Assembly: GCF_001583415.1 (NCBI RefSeq) | Contig: NZ_CP014475.1 | Location: forward strand, 4,402,001 to 4,466,000 | Direction: 5' to 3' | DNA length: 64,000 bases | Origin: Mycolicibacterium phlei | Lineage (GTDB): Bacteria; Actinomycetota; Actinomycetes; Mycobacteriales; Mycobacteriaceae | Translations under genes and position numbers: made by a program | Notes under the pieces: generated by a model | Told to the model about the DNA's origin: nothing | The model's input: the letters and a program-made list of their open reading frames with translations, nothing else | Database searches by the model: none | Shown here: piece by piece, positions 50,408 to 62,721 of the stretch | How positions within the stretch are numbered: position 1 is the stretch's first letter | How the letters are laid out: each line of letters begins with the position of its first letter

Positions 50408-51092
50408 CGGGCACCGGCGGGGGCGGCGGGACGTCGGGCCCGGCCGGCGGCGGGCCCGGCACTTCGGGACCTTCACCGGGAGGGGGCGTAACCCCGTGCG
50501 GCGCATCGGCGATCGTGTGCCACAGCGAGGTGTACCAGGGCTGGCCGGGGTCGACGGCCAGCGCCTGTTCCTCCTCTTCGGTCACCGGTGTCACGGCCTC
50601 GGGCGGCAACTGCACCTGATACGGGATCTCGCCGGGCATCACGAAGCCGAGCCGCTCGCGGGCCTGCGCCGCCACGAACACCGGGTCGGCGAGTTTGACC
50701 TTCTGCTGCTCGAGTTCGGCGATCTGCGCTCTCAACTGCTCCTCGGTGGCCTTGAGTTGCTGCATCTCGGTGCGCTGGGCGAAGTAGGTACGCACGGGTC
50801 CGGCGATCGTCAGCGTCAGCACGCACACCACCGCGGCCAGGATCGCGGCGCGTCGGGCCGCCGATCCGAACCGCTGCTCGGACTGCTGCTCCGCGGACTC
50901 CATGGCCCGCCGGATGATGACGCTGGTGTCGCCGGTGTCGGCGTCGCCCGCGGGCCGCGAGTCGGCCGTGCGCGGTTCGCGTCGTGCCGCGGCGCGCGGC
51001 CGACCCTTGCCGGCGGGACCGCCCTTACCCGGCTTCCCGGGCCGGGAGGACGGTGACCGCCGTTTCGGGTCGGGCCGCTTCGCTTCGGGCAC
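50400..51092 (-). CDS. FtsB/DivIC-like septum formation protein
   Basis: A 230-residue single-pass membrane protein (Rv1024-like). A long basic, disordered cytoplasmic N-terminus (many Lys, Arg, Pro, Gly), a transmembrane helix at about residues 82-100 (AAILAAVVCVLTLTIAGPV), then a coiled coil of heptads (QLKATEEQLRAQIAELEQQKVKL) and the DivIC motif ARERLGFVMPGEIPYQV; the C-terminus is Pro-rich. It should take part in the FtsQBL divisome complex. It starts with a GTG 12 bases after eno. Confidence 0.88.
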   Translation of the reverse strand: MPEAKRPDPKRRSPSSRPGKPGKGGPAGKGRPRAAARREPRTADSRPAGDADTGDTSVIIRRAMESAEQQSEQRFGSAARRAAILAAVVCVLTLTIAGPVRTYFAQRTEMQQLKATEEQLRAQIAELEQQKVKLADPVFVAAQARERLGFVMPGEIPYQVQLPPEAVTPVTEEEEQALAVDPGQPWYTSLWHTIADAPHGVTPPPGEGPEVPGPPPAGPDVPPPPPVPGG

Positions 51093-51104
51093 AGACGAAT
51101 CCGG

Positions 51105-52394
51105 TTACTTGGCTTCCACTGCGAAGCGGGGGAACGCCAGGTCGCCCGCGTAGCGGGCGGCGTCGCCGAGGTTCTCCTCGATGCGCAGCAGCTGGTTGTA
51201 CTTGGCGACCCGCTCGCTGCGGGCGGGCGCACCGGTCTTGATCTGGCCGCTGCCCACCGCGACCGCCAGGTCGGCGATCGTGGTGTCCTCGGTCTCACCG
51301 CTGCGGTGGCTCATCATCGTGCGGTAGCCGCTGTTGTGCGCCAGCGTGACGGCGTCCAGCGTCTCGGTCAGGGTGCCGATCTGGTTCACCTTCACCAGCA
51401 GTGCGTTGGCGGCGCCCTTCTGGATGCCCTCCTCGAGACGCTCCGGGTTGGTGACGAACAGGTCGTCGCCGACCAGCTGCACGCGGTCGCCGATCGCGGC
51501 GGTCAGCGCCACCCAGCCGTCCCAGTCGTCCTCGGACAGCGGGTCCTCGATCGACAGCAGCGGGTAGGTGTCGAGCAGGCTCGCGTAGAACTGGCCCATC
51601 TGCTCGGCGGTGCGGACCTCGTTCTCGAACTTGTAGCCCTCACCGGCGGTGAAGAACTCGGTGGCGGCGACGTCGAGCGCCAGCGCGACGTCGGTGCCCA
51701 GCTTGTAGCCGGCGCCCTCGATGGCCGATGCGATCAGGTCCAGCGCGGCCTTGGTGCCCGCGACGTCGGGGGCGAAGCCGCCCTCGTCACCCAGGCCGGT
51801 GGCCAGGCCCTGCTTCTTGAGCACCGACTTCAGCGAGTGGTACACCTCGGCGCCCCAGCGCAGCGCCTCCTTGAACGAGCTCGCGCCGATCGGGGCGATC
51901 ATGAACTCCTGCACGTCGACGCCGGTGTCGGCGTGGGCGCCGCCGTTGAGGATGTTCATCATCGGCACCGGCAGGATGTGGGCGTTCGGGCCGCCCACGT
52001 AGCGGAACAGGTCCAGGTCGGCGGCCTGTGCGGCGGCCTTGGCCACCGCCAGCGAGGCGCCCAGGATCGCGTTGGCGCCCAGCCGCGACTTGTCCGGGGT
52101 GCCGTCGAGGTCCAGCAACGCCTGGTCGACGAGGCGCTGGTCGTCGGCCTGCAGGCCGATGATGGCCGGGCCGATCTCGTCGAGCACGGCCTCCACGGCC
52201 TTCTCGACGCCCTTACCGCCGTAGCGGGCGCCGCCGTCGCGCAGCTCGACGGCCTCGTGCTCGCCGGTCGACGCCCCCGAGGGCACGGCCGCGCGGGCGA
52301 AGGACCCGTCGGCCAGTAGAACCTCAACCTCGACCGTCGGGTTTCCGCGGGAGTCGAGGATCTCTCGGGCTCCGACCTGATCGATAGTGGGCAC
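51105..52394 (-). CDS. eno: Enolase
   Basis: A 429-residue glycolytic enolase (2-phosphoglycerate to PEP + water). Motifs are complete: SGASTGEHEAVELRDG, LNGGAHADTGVDVQEFMI, GLGDEGGFAPD, the metal ligands in ALDVAATEFF, LSIEDPLSEDDWDGW and VGDDLFVTNPERL, and the signature LLVKVNQIGTLTET followed by SHRSGETEDTTIADLAVA. First gene of the eno-ftsB-DUF501-ppx operon. Confidence 0.97.
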   Translation of the reverse strand: MPTIDQVGAREILDSRGNPTVEVEVLLADGSFARAAVPSGASTGEHEAVELRDGGARYGGKGVEKAVEAVLDEIGPAIIGLQADDQRLVDQALLDLDGTPDKSRLGANAILGASLAVAKAAAQAADLDLFRYVGGPNAHILPVPMMNILNGGAHADTGVDVQEFMIAPIGASSFKEALRWGAEVYHSLKSVLKKQGLATGLGDEGGFAPDVAGTKAALDLIASAIEGAGYKLGTDVALALDVAATEFFTAGEGYKFENEVRTAEQMGQFYASLLDTYPLLSIEDPLSEDDWDGWVALTAAIGDRVQLVGDDLFVTNPERLEEGIQKGAANALLVKVNQIGTLTETLDAVTLAHNSGYRTMMSHRSGETEDTTIADLAVAVGSGQIKTGAPARSERVAKYNQLLRIEENLGDAARYAGDLAFPRFAVEAK

Positions 52395-52490
52395 TGGCGT
52401 CTCCTTGTGTCCTCGGCTGAAGCGATTTCGGTCTCAGCCTAGATGTTGGCTGTTGGAGATGCCGAAAGAGGCGGGACGGCGACGGTCGGT

Positions 52491-52645
52491 TCACCGACCC
52501 GCCGCCCGCTCGCCGCACAACGTCATCACCGTGCTGGTCACGCTGGCCACCGCCTTGCCGTCGCGGCGCAGCACCTCGCAGAGGTAGTGGGTGATGGTGC
52601 GGCCGCTGTGCACCGGCCGGGCGTGGGCGGTCAGGCGGCACGGCC
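52491..52645 (-). pseudogene. PaaI-type hotdog thioesterase, C-terminal remnant
   Basis: The last roughly 48 codons of a hotdog-fold thioesterase: the segment ARPVHSGRTITHYLCEVLRR, then DGKAVASVTSTVMTL, ending at a TGA at 52491. The family would need about 90 more residues to the right, but the sequence changes at about 52640-52646 into the end of an unrelated gene on the other strand. Nonsense precedes it in this frame. Confidence 0.6.
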
Positions 52646-52729
52646 CCGAACGCGCTGCGGCTGGCCCTGGCCACCCCGTCGCTGGACGAGCTCGCCGAGG
52701 CGCTGCGGCGGGTGCGCGACACGGTGTGA
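52646..52729 (+). pseudogene. PLP-dependent aminotransferase-type protein, C-terminal remnant
   Basis: Plus-strand codons 52646-52729 spell PNALRLALATPSLDELAEAL then RRVRDTV and a stop. This is a typical last segment of fold-type-I aminotransferases (or MocR-like regulators). No upstream part exists; the frame enters the thioesterase remnant at once. It is a small piece, so the call rests on pattern only. Confidence 0.45.
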
Positions 52730-52732
52730 CGC

Positions 52733-53467
52733 TTACAGCGGGTGTCCGTTGGCGTAGGCGGTGGCCCAGTCCCGGACCGCGCGGGCGTACTGGTCGGAGT
52801 GGTTGTAGGCGCGCAACGCCGCCATCCAGCCGCGCGGCGTGGACAGATCCTTGCCGGTCCAGCACAGGTAGCCGGCGGCCGACAGCGCGGCGTCGTCCAT
52901 GTTGTCGACGTTGATCTCGCCGTCGTTGTTGGCGTCGACGCCGTAGAGCCGCCAGGTCTCGGGGATGAACTGCATCGGCCCCATCGCGCGGGCGTACTGC
53001 GAGTCGCCGTCGTGGCTGACCGCCTCGTTGTCGAGGATCTCCAGATTGCCGCCGCTGCCGTCGAGCCAGACACCGCGGATCGGCGGTTCGACGTCGCCGT
53101 TGGCGGTGATCTCGGCGCCCCGGTAGGTGCCGTGGTGGCTCTCCACCTGCCCGATTCCGGCCAGCGTGGTCCAGGCCAGCTTGCAGTCCGGGTTCTCCAC
53201 CTCGGCGACCCGTGCGGCGTAGGCGTAGGCCTCCAGCGCGGCGACCGGGATGCCGAGGGCGGGTGCCCGCTCGGCGGCCCATTCGTGCAACTGGTCGGCG
53301 GGCCTGCCCTCGGCGTAGGTGTCGATGGCCGGCACCGGGTCACCCGGTGGTGGCGGCACACCCTCAGGGATGGGGGTTCCCAGCTGCCACGAGCAGCTCG
53401 ACGCCAACAGCAGCGCCGTCGCCCCTAGGACGGCGACTGCGCGCATCCATCGCACCGGCGGCACCAA
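52733..53467 (-). CDS. lpqU: LpqU-like lytic transglycosylase lipoprotein
   Basis: A 244-residue exported muramidase of the SLT type (Rv1022-like). The N-terminus is a signal peptide with a possible lipobox LLASSC, then a short Pro-rich linker. The catalytic domain starts at AALEAYAYAARVAE; the catalytic glutamate is in AGIGQVESHHGTY, followed by RAMGPMQFIPETWRLYG, ALSAAGYLCWTGKDLS and RAYNHSDQYARAV. It cleaves peptidoglycan glycan strands to make anhydro-muropeptides. The lipobox has Ala at -3, which is not optimal. It stands alone between mazG and the deletion scar. Confidence 0.87.
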   Translation of the reverse strand: MVPPVRWMRAVAVLGATALLLASSCSWQLGTPIPEGVPPPPGDPVPAIDTYAEGRPADQLHEWAAERAPALGIPVAALEAYAYAARVAEVENPDCKLAWTTLAGIGQVESHHGTYRGAEITANGDVEPPIRGVWLDGSGGNLEILDNEAVSHDGDSQYARAMGPMQFIPETWRLYGVDANNDGEINVDNMDDAALSAAGYLCWTGKDLSTPRGWMAALRAYNHSDQYARAVRDWATAYANGHPL

Positions 53468-53559
53468 TTCCCCTCAACCCAAACTACGGTCGCTTTCCAT
53501 AGTTCCACGCGTTGCGGACATCGTGACCCGTCGGCATGCGCCGAACCGGGGCCGGCAAA

Positions 53560-54509
53560 CTATCCGCTGCCGGGCCAGTGCGCCCGCCACTCCTCTTCGG
53601 TGACGGTGCCCAGCGCCGCGTCGACGAGCTCGTCGGGCTCACCGCCGCGCCTGGCGGCTGCGATGGCCCGTTCGGCCACGCGCACGGTGTCCATGAAGTC
53701 CAGCACCGCCGAGCGCAGCGTGTTCTCCGCGTCCCCGTCGGCGCGCACCGTGACCGCCGTGATCTGCGGCGGGATCAGGTCCGCGGGCAGCCCGGCGGCG
53801 GTGACCCGGTCGATCACCTTCTGCGCCAACGCCAGTGCGGGCTGGGCGGTCGGCACGTCGTCCATCGCGGAGAAGGCCCGCTTCGCCCGCTTCTCCAACG
53901 CCTTGCGTTCCTCCCACTGCGCGAGCTGCTCCTCGAGCGAGACCATGTCGCCGGCCAGCACGGCGGGCACCCGGTTGCCGAGCTTGCGCACCAACGCGTC
54001 GGCGACGTCGTCGATGTCGAACGGCCGCTCCTTGGCGTCCTGAGCGATGCGGGCGTGAAAAAGTACCTGCAGCAACACATCTCCGAGCTCTTCGCACAGC
54101 TCGTCGGGGTTGCCGTTGCGCACCGCGTCGAACACCTCGTAGGTCTCCTCGAGCAGGTAGCGGCGCAGCGAGTCGTGCGTCTGCTCGCTCTCCCACGGTC
54201 CCGAGGTGCGCAGCCGGTCCATCAGCGCGACGGCGTCGACCAGCCGCTCCCCCGGCGGCGCCGCGGGCGCCGAGATCACGTCCTCGCCCGCGGCCAGTCG
54301 CGCCTTGACCGCCGGGTGCTCCGGATCCGAGGACAGCAGCACCGGGGCGGCGTCCTCGTCGGTGTCGTCGGAGAACACCGGCCGCGCCGACGGCAGCGAC
54401 CACGGGACCTTGACCGGCATCTCCTCGGTGTACTGCACATCCTCGGACAGCAGCACGATCGCGTCGACGGGGATCAGCGACGGCCGCCGCGGGTCGACCA
54501 GCACGACGG

Positions 54510-54513
<4 letters not shown>
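53560..54513 (-). CDS. mazG: MazG nucleoside triphosphate pyrophosphohydrolase
   Basis: A 317-residue house-cleaning NTPase that converts non-canonical or oxidised NTPs to NMP and PPi. The all-alpha catalytic site is EETYEVFDAVRNG with ELCEELGDVLLQVLFHARIA (EExxE and ExxD metal ligands). The N-terminal 100 residues form an extra domain seen in mycobacterial MazG; the second, C-terminal MazG-like part is reduced. Its ATG overlaps the mfd stop (ATGA), so the two DNA-integrity genes are coupled as in M. tuberculosis Rv1020-Rv1021. Confidence 0.92.
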
Positions 54514-58154
<3,641 letters not shown>

Positions 58155-58244
58155 GATGGGTCCATCCTAGGCAAACCGCCGAAAAGCTTGCCGGAGCGGG
58201 CACTTCGCGTGGCCTGAGTCACCTTCACGGCTCGGCCGCGGTGC

Positions 58245-58919
58245 TCACTCGTCGAGCAGGGGCGGGTCCTTCTCCAGATGCATCAGCCCGTTCCAGCACA
58301 GGTTGACCAGGTGCGCGGCGACGACCTCTTTCTTCGGCTCACGCACGTCGAGCCACCACTGCGCGGTCATCGACACCGAGCCGACCAGCGCCTGGGCGTA
58401 CAGCGGCGCCATCTCCGGGTCCAGTCCGCGCCGGGAGAAGTCACCGGCCAGGATCGACGACACCTGGTTGACGGCCTCGTTGAGCAGCGTGGAGTAGGTG
58501 CTGCCCGAGTTGATCGACGCCGGGGAGTCGCGGATCAGGATGCGGAACCCGTCGGTGTGCTCGTCGATGTAGGTCAGCAGCGCCAGCGCGACCCGTTCGA
58601 TGCGCAACCGGGCGCGGTTGTTGGTCATCCGGGTCAGCGATGAGGTGATGCCGTCCAGCAGCGCCGACATCTCCCGGTCGACGACCACCGCGTACAGCCC
58701 CTCCTTGCCGCCGAAGTGCTCGTAGACGACGGGTTTGGAGACGTTGGCGCGCTGCGCGATCTCCTCGATGGAGGTGCCCTCGTAGCCGCGCTCGGCGAAC
58801 AGCGACCGCGCGACCTGGATCAGCTGGTGGCGGCGTTCGGCACCGGTCATGCGGGCCCGAGGCGCCTTTACCTCTTTGCCGACGTCTTTGTCCAGGGCCT
58901 CCTTGTCGGGTGCTGCCAC
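58245..58919 (-). CDS. TetR-family transcriptional regulator
   Basis: A 224-residue regulator in the position of M. tuberculosis Rv1019. The HTH is HQLIQVARSLFAERGYEGTS, IEEIAQRANVSKPVVYEHFGGKEGLY; the C-terminal ligand domain is helical (TYIDEHTDGFRILIRDSPAS). The ligand and targets are unknown; members here often autoregulate. I prefer the GTG at 58919 (AAPDKEALDKD); an ATG ten codons upstream (58949) lies close to the tRNA-Gln gene. It is divergent from tRNA-Gln. Confidence 0.88.
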   Translation of the reverse strand: MAAPDKEALDKDVGKEVKAPRARMTGAERRHQLIQVARSLFAERGYEGTSIEEIAQRANVSKPVVYEHFGGKEGLYAVVVDREMSALLDGITSSLTRMTNNRARLRIERVALALLTYIDEHTDGFRILIRDSPASINSGSTYSTLLNEAVNQVSSILAGDFSRRGLDPEMAPLYAQALVGSVSMTAQWWLDVREPKKEVVAAHLVNLCWNGLMHLEKDPPLLDE

Positions 58920-58963
58920 GCCTACGAGCGTATCCCCTTCAACTACCATCACCTGGTGATCAG

Positions 58964-59035
58964 TCCGTCGTGGTGTAATTGGCAGCACCTCTGATTTTGG
59001 TTCAGATAGTTCAGGTTCGAGTCCTGGCGACGGAG
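58964..59035 (+). tRNA. tRNA-Gln (anticodon TTG)
   Basis: A 72-base cloverleaf: acceptor TCCGTCG/CGACGGA, D arm with GGTGTAATTGGCAGCAC, anticodon stem TCTGA/TCAGA with loop TTTTGGT (anticodon TTG, codons CAA/CAG), T arm TCAGG-TTCGAGT-CCTGG, discriminator G. CCA is not encoded. It lies between the TetR gene and glmU as in other mycobacteria. Confidence 0.95.
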
Positions 59036-59086
59036 CTTTCCGACCGCGGCTGCGCGTTCCCGTATGGCGTGTCGCGTTCCCATCTG

Positions 59087-59122
59087 CACAGCCGAACACA
59101 CAGCCGAACAGGCATCCGAACA
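59087..59122. repeat. Three 12-bp tandem repeats in the glmU leader
   Basis: Units CACAGCCGAACA (59087-59098), CACAGCCGAACA (59099-59110) and GGCATCCGAACA (59111-59122). They end 14 bases before the glmU ATG, just before its GGGAGA ribosome site. Confidence 0.65.
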
Positions 59123-59136
59123 GGCAGGGAGACCGG

Positions 59137-60639
59137 ATGACGGCAACCACCGGAACCGCGGTCGTGGTCCTGGCGGCCGGGGCGGGCACCCGGATGAAGT
59201 CCGACACCCCGAAGGTGTTGCACACGCTGGCGGGCCGCAGCATGCTGGCCCACGCGTTGCACGCGGTGGCCAAGGTGGCGCCCGAGCACCTCGTCGTGGT
59301 GGTCGGCAAGGACCGCGAGCGGGTGATCCCGGCGGTTGAGGCGCTGGCCGCCGAGCTGGGCAGGCCCGTGGCCACCGCGGTGCAGGAGCAGCAGCTGGGC
59401 ACCGGCCACGCCGTCGAGTGCGGGTTGTCGGCGCTGCCCGACGGCTTCGCCGGCACCGTCGTGGTGACCTCCGGGGACGTGCCGCTGCTGGACGCCGACA
59501 CGCTGGCCGAGCTGATCGACACCCACACCTCCGGCGGCCCCGCGGCGGCGACCCTGCTCACCACCACGCTGTCCGACCCCACCGGCTACGGCCGGATCCT
59601 GCGCACCCAGGACGGTGAGGTGATCGGCATCGTCGAGCAGGCCGACGCCACTCCGTCGCAGCGGGCCATCACCGAGGTCAACGCGGGGGTGTACGCGTTC
59701 GACGCGACCGCGCTGCGGCCCGCGCTGAGCCGGCTGCGCTCCGACAACGCCCAGGGCGAGCAGTACCTGACCGACGTGATCGGGCTGGTGCGCGCCGACG
59801 GCCGCACGGTGCGCGCGGTGCACGTCGCCGACACGATGCTGGTCGCCGGGGTCAACGACCGGGTGCAGCTGGCCGAACTGAGCGCTGAGCTGAACCGGCG
59901 CATCGTGGCGGCCCACCAGCGGGCCGGGGTGACGGTGATCGACCCGGCGACCACGTGGATCGACGTCGACGTGACCATCGGCCGCGACACCGTCGTGCGG
60001 CCCGGCACCCAGTTGCTGGGGGCGACGCGCATCGGCGGGCGCTGCGAGATCGGGCCGGACACCACGCTGACCGACGTGACGGTCGGCGACGGGGCGTCGG
60101 TGGTGCGCACGCACGGCAGCGAGGCGGTGATCGGCGACGGCGCGACCGTCGGCCCGTTCACCTATCTGCGGCCGGGCACCGCGCTGGGCGCCGACGGCAA
60201 GCTGGGCGCGTTCGTCGAGACCAAGAACGCCACCATCGGCACCGGCACCAAGGTGCCGCACCTGACCTACGTCGGCGACGCCGACATCGGCGAGTACAGC
60301 AACATCGGCGCCTCCAGCGTCTTCGTCAACTACGACGGGGAAACCAAGAGCCGCACCAGGATCGGGTCACACGTGCGCACCGGATCGGACACCATGTTCG
60401 TCGCACCGGTGACGATCGGTGACGGCGCTTACACCGGGGCGGGCACTGTGGTGCGCGAGGACGTGCCGCCGGGTGCGCTGGCGGTGTCGGCCGGCCCGCA
60501 GCGCAATATCGAGGGCTGGGTGGCGCGCAAGAGGCCGGGTTCCAAGAGCGCAGCCGCGGCGGCGGCCGCCGCATCCGACACCGCGGCGGCGGCCGAACGG
60601 GCCCTGGCCGACGCGGCCGACGAGGACGAGAAGGCCTGA
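59137..60639 (+). CDS. glmU: Bifunctional GlmU (N-acetylglucosamine-1-P uridyltransferase/acetyltransferase)
   Basis: A 500-residue enzyme making UDP-GlcNAc, precursor of peptidoglycan and arabinogalactan linker. The N-terminal pyrophosphorylase has LAAGAGTRMKSDTPKVLH and QEQQLGTGHAVECGL; the C-terminal left-handed beta-helix acetyltransferase has GDGATVGPFTYLRPGT, FVETKNATIGTGTKVPHLTYVGDADIGEYSNIG and NYDGETKSRTRIG. An Ala-rich C-terminal extension is typical of mycobacteria. The GCAGGGAGACCGG before the ATG is the ribosome site. Followed by prs after 88 bases. Confidence 0.97.
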   Translation: MTATTGTAVVVLAAGAGTRMKSDTPKVLHTLAGRSMLAHALHAVAKVAPEHLVVVVGKDRERVIPAVEALAAELGRPVATAVQEQQLGTGHAVECGLSALPDGFAGTVVVTSGDVPLLDADTLAELIDTHTSGGPAAATLLTTTLSDPTGYGRILRTQDGEVIGIVEQADATPSQRAITEVNAGVYAFDATALRPALSRLRSDNAQGEQYLTDVIGLVRADGRTVRAVHVADTMLVAGVNDRVQLAELSAELNRRIVAAHQRAGVTVIDPATTWIDVDVTIGRDTVVRPGTQLLGATRIGGRCEIGPDTTLTDVTVGDGASVVRTHGSEAVIGDGATVGPFTYLRPGTALGADGKLGAFVETKNATIGTGTKVPHLTYVGDADIGEYSNIGASSVFVNYDGETKSRTRIGSHVRTGSDTMFVAPVTIGDGAYTGAGTVVREDVPPGALAVSAGPQRNIEGWVARKRPGSKSAAAAAAAASDTAAAAERALADAADEDEKA

Positions 60640-60727
60640 TTGTTCGAGTTCTGGCAACCCGCGCACAAGTAGCGCGTCGACGTACGTACGATTGACCGGT
60701 ATCGATTCCAACCAACGAGGGCGCACC

Positions 60728-61708
60728 GTGGGCACCGAGTGGACCGACAACCGCAAAAATCTGATGTTCTTCTCGGGTCGGGCGCACCCCGAACTGGCTG
60801 AACAGGTCGCGAAGGAACTCGACGTACCGGTCACCGCGCAGACCGCGCGGGACTTCGCGAACGGCGAGATCTTCGTCCGATTCGACGAATCCGTCCGTGG
60901 CTGTGACGCATTCGTGCTGCAGAGCCATCCGGCGCCACTGAACAAGTGGCTGATGGAACAGCTGATCATGATCGATGCGCTCAAGCGTGGCAGCGCCAAG
61001 CGCATCACCGCGATCCTGCCGTTCTATCCGTACGCCCGACAGGACAAGAAGCACCGCGGCCGCGAGCCGATCTCGGCGCGGCTGGTCGCCGACCTGCTCA
61101 AGACCGCGGGGGCCGACCGGATCGTCACCGTCGACCTGCACACCGACCAGATCCAGGGCTTCTTCGACGGCCCGGTGGACCACATGCGGGCGCAGAAGCT
61201 GCTGACCGGCTACATCGCCGAGCACTACTCCGACACCGACATGGTGGTCGTCTCCCCCGACTCCGGCCGCGTCCGGGTGGCCGAGAAGTGGGCCGACTCG
61301 CTGGGCGGTGTGCCGCTGGCGTTCATCCACAAGACCCGCGACCCGCTGGTGCCGAACCAGGTGGTGTCCAACCGCGTCGTCGGTGACGTCAAGGGCAAGA
61401 CCTGCATCCTGAGCGACGACATGATCGACACCGGCGGCACGATCGCCGGCGCGGTGAAGCTGCTCAAGCAGGACGGCGCCAAGGACGTGGTGATCGCCGC
61501 CACTCACGGCGTGCTGTCCGACCCGGCGCGTGAGCGGCTCTCGGAGTGCGGCGCCCGCGAGGTGATCGTCACCAACACGCTGCCGATCGACGAGGAGAAG
61601 CGCTTCCCCCAGCTGACCGTGCTCTCGATCGCCCCGCTGCTGGCGAACACGATCCGCGCGGTCTTCGACAATGGTTCTGTGACAAGCCTTTTCGACGGAT
61701 CGGCATAG
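60728..61708 (+). CDS. prs: Ribose-phosphate pyrophosphokinase (PRPP synthase)
   Basis: A 326-residue enzyme converting ribose-5-phosphate and ATP to PRPP, which also feeds decaprenyl-phosphoryl-arabinose in mycobacteria. Motifs: NLMFFSGRAHPELAEQVA, FANGEIFVRFDESVRGCDAF, FYPYARQDKKHRGREPISARL, DLHTDQIQGFF and the PRPP loop LSDDMIDTGGTIAGA. The start is the GTG at 60728, giving GTEWTDNRKNLM like the M. tuberculosis protein; a longer upstream frame is antisense of glmU. The arsC-like ATG begins directly after the stop. Confidence 0.97.
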   Translation: MGTEWTDNRKNLMFFSGRAHPELAEQVAKELDVPVTAQTARDFANGEIFVRFDESVRGCDAFVLQSHPAPLNKWLMEQLIMIDALKRGSAKRITAILPFYPYARQDKKHRGREPISARLVADLLKTAGADRIVTVDLHTDQIQGFFDGPVDHMRAQKLLTGYIAEHYSDTDMVVVSPDSGRVRVAEKWADSLGGVPLAFIHKTRDPLVPNQVVSNRVVGDVKGKTCILSDDMIDTGGTIAGAVKLLKQDGAKDVVIAATHGVLSDPARERLSECGAREVIVTNTLPIDEEKRFPQLTVLSIAPLLANTIRAVFDNGSVTSLFDGSA

Positions 61709-62059
61709 ATGACTGCGGACGGCTACACGATCTACCACAACCCGAAGTGCTCGACGTCGCGCAAGACGCTGGAGTTGCTGCGCGAGAACGGGATCGAGCC
61801 GACGGTCGTGCAGTACCTCAAGACCCCGCCGACTCGGGCGGAGCTGAAGAAGATGATCGCCGACGCCGGGATCGACGTGCGCACGGCCGTGCGCAAGAAG
61901 GAGTCGCTGTACAAGGAGCTGGGGCTCGACAGCGCGTCCGACGACGAGTTGCTGGACGCGATGGCGGCGAACCCGATCCTGATCGAGCGGCCGTTCGTCG
62001 TCGGCCCGAAGGGCACCCGGCTGGCCCGCCCGATCGACGCGGTGCACGAGATTCTGTGA
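61709..62059 (+). CDS. ArsC-family (glutaredoxin-coupled) arsenate reductase-like protein
   Basis: A 116-residue thioredoxin-fold protein of the ArsC/Spx/YffB group. The catalytic cysteine is in YHNPKCSTSRKTLELL, with the anion-binding arginines in AVRKKESLYKELGL and IERPFVVG. This is the arsenate-reductase arrangement, with only the first cysteine of a CXXS motif. It may reduce arsenate with glutaredoxin/mycoredoxin or handle another oxyanion; no ars operon is nearby. It starts right after the prs stop and overlaps lpqT (GTGA), so it is part of the prs operon. Confidence 0.88.
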   Translation: MTADGYTIYHNPKCSTSRKTLELLRENGIEPTVVQYLKTPPTRAELKKMIADAGIDVRTAVRKKESLYKELGLDSASDDELLDAMAANPILIERPFVVGPKGTRLARPIDAVHEIL

Positions 62060-62721
62060 GCCGCCGCGGCTTTCGGCTCCTCGCTGCCGCGAGCGCAGCC
62101 GTCGTCGCCGCCTCCGCGTGCGGTACCGAGCCGCCGGACTACCGGGCCGTGTGGTCGACGTCGTCGTCGCCGACGTCCACCACGCCGGCCGACGGTGAGG
62201 AGCCGGTGCCGATCGCGCTGTATCTCGAACGCCAGGGAGTGGCCGGTCAGACGGTGCCACCGGACAAGCTCACCGACCTGACCGTCAGCTTCCCGACGCC
62301 CAAGGGCTGGCAGCCGTACTTCAACACCAACTTCGCGCCGGGCACCCGGGTGATCGCCAGGGGTGACACCTATCCGATCGCGATGCTGGTGGTGCTGAAG
62401 CTGACCGGGCAGTTCGACCCGCGCGAGGCCGTCAAGCACGGCTACGTCGACGCGGAGATGTCGCAGAACTTCAAGCGGCTCAACGCCTCCATGGACGACT
62501 TCAAGGGTTTCCCGTCGGCGATGATCGAGGGCAGCTACGACCTCAACGGCGAGCGGATGCACTCCTACAACCGCATCGTCATCGCGACCGGCGCCCCGCC
62601 GGAGAATCAGCGCTACCTGGTGCAGTTCACCGTGACCGGTTACGCCGACAAGGCCGTCGAGGACTCCACCGACATCGAGGAGATCATCCGCGGGTTCACG
62701 GTCTCGGTGCCCAAGTCCTAG
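62056..62721 (+). CDS. lpqT: LpqT-like lipoprotein
   Basis: A 221-residue exported protein. A short signal peptide (RLLAAASAAVVAASAC) has a lipobox ending in Cys at about residue 22; after a Ser/Thr/Pro linker comes an Lpp-LpqN-like domain (LTDLTVSFPTPKGWQPYFNTN, then PIAMLVVLKLTGQFDPREAV and GSYDLNGERMHSYNRIVIATG). LpqT/LpqN proteins are mycobacterial surface lipoproteins; a role in lipid handling is suspected. The GTG start at 62056 overlaps the arsC stop. It ends in a 28-bp tandem duplication that includes its stop codon. Confidence 0.88.
   Translation: MSRRGFRLLAAASAAVVAASACGTEPPDYRAVWSTSSSPTSTTPADGEEPVPIALYLERQGVAGQTVPPDKLTDLTVSFPTPKGWQPYFNTNFAPGTRVIARGDTYPIAMLVVLKLTGQFDPREAVKHGYVDAEMSQNFKRLNASMDDFKGFPSAMIEGSYDLNGERMHSYNRIVIATGAPPENQRYLVQFTVTGYADKAVEDSTDIEEIIRGFTVSVPKS

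Noticed and set aside
59064..59339. Leader peptide or small gene in the glmU 5' region
   Set aside because: The frame overlaps glmU out of phase and its Thr-Ala-Glu pattern only reflects the 12-bp repeats; no ribosome site.
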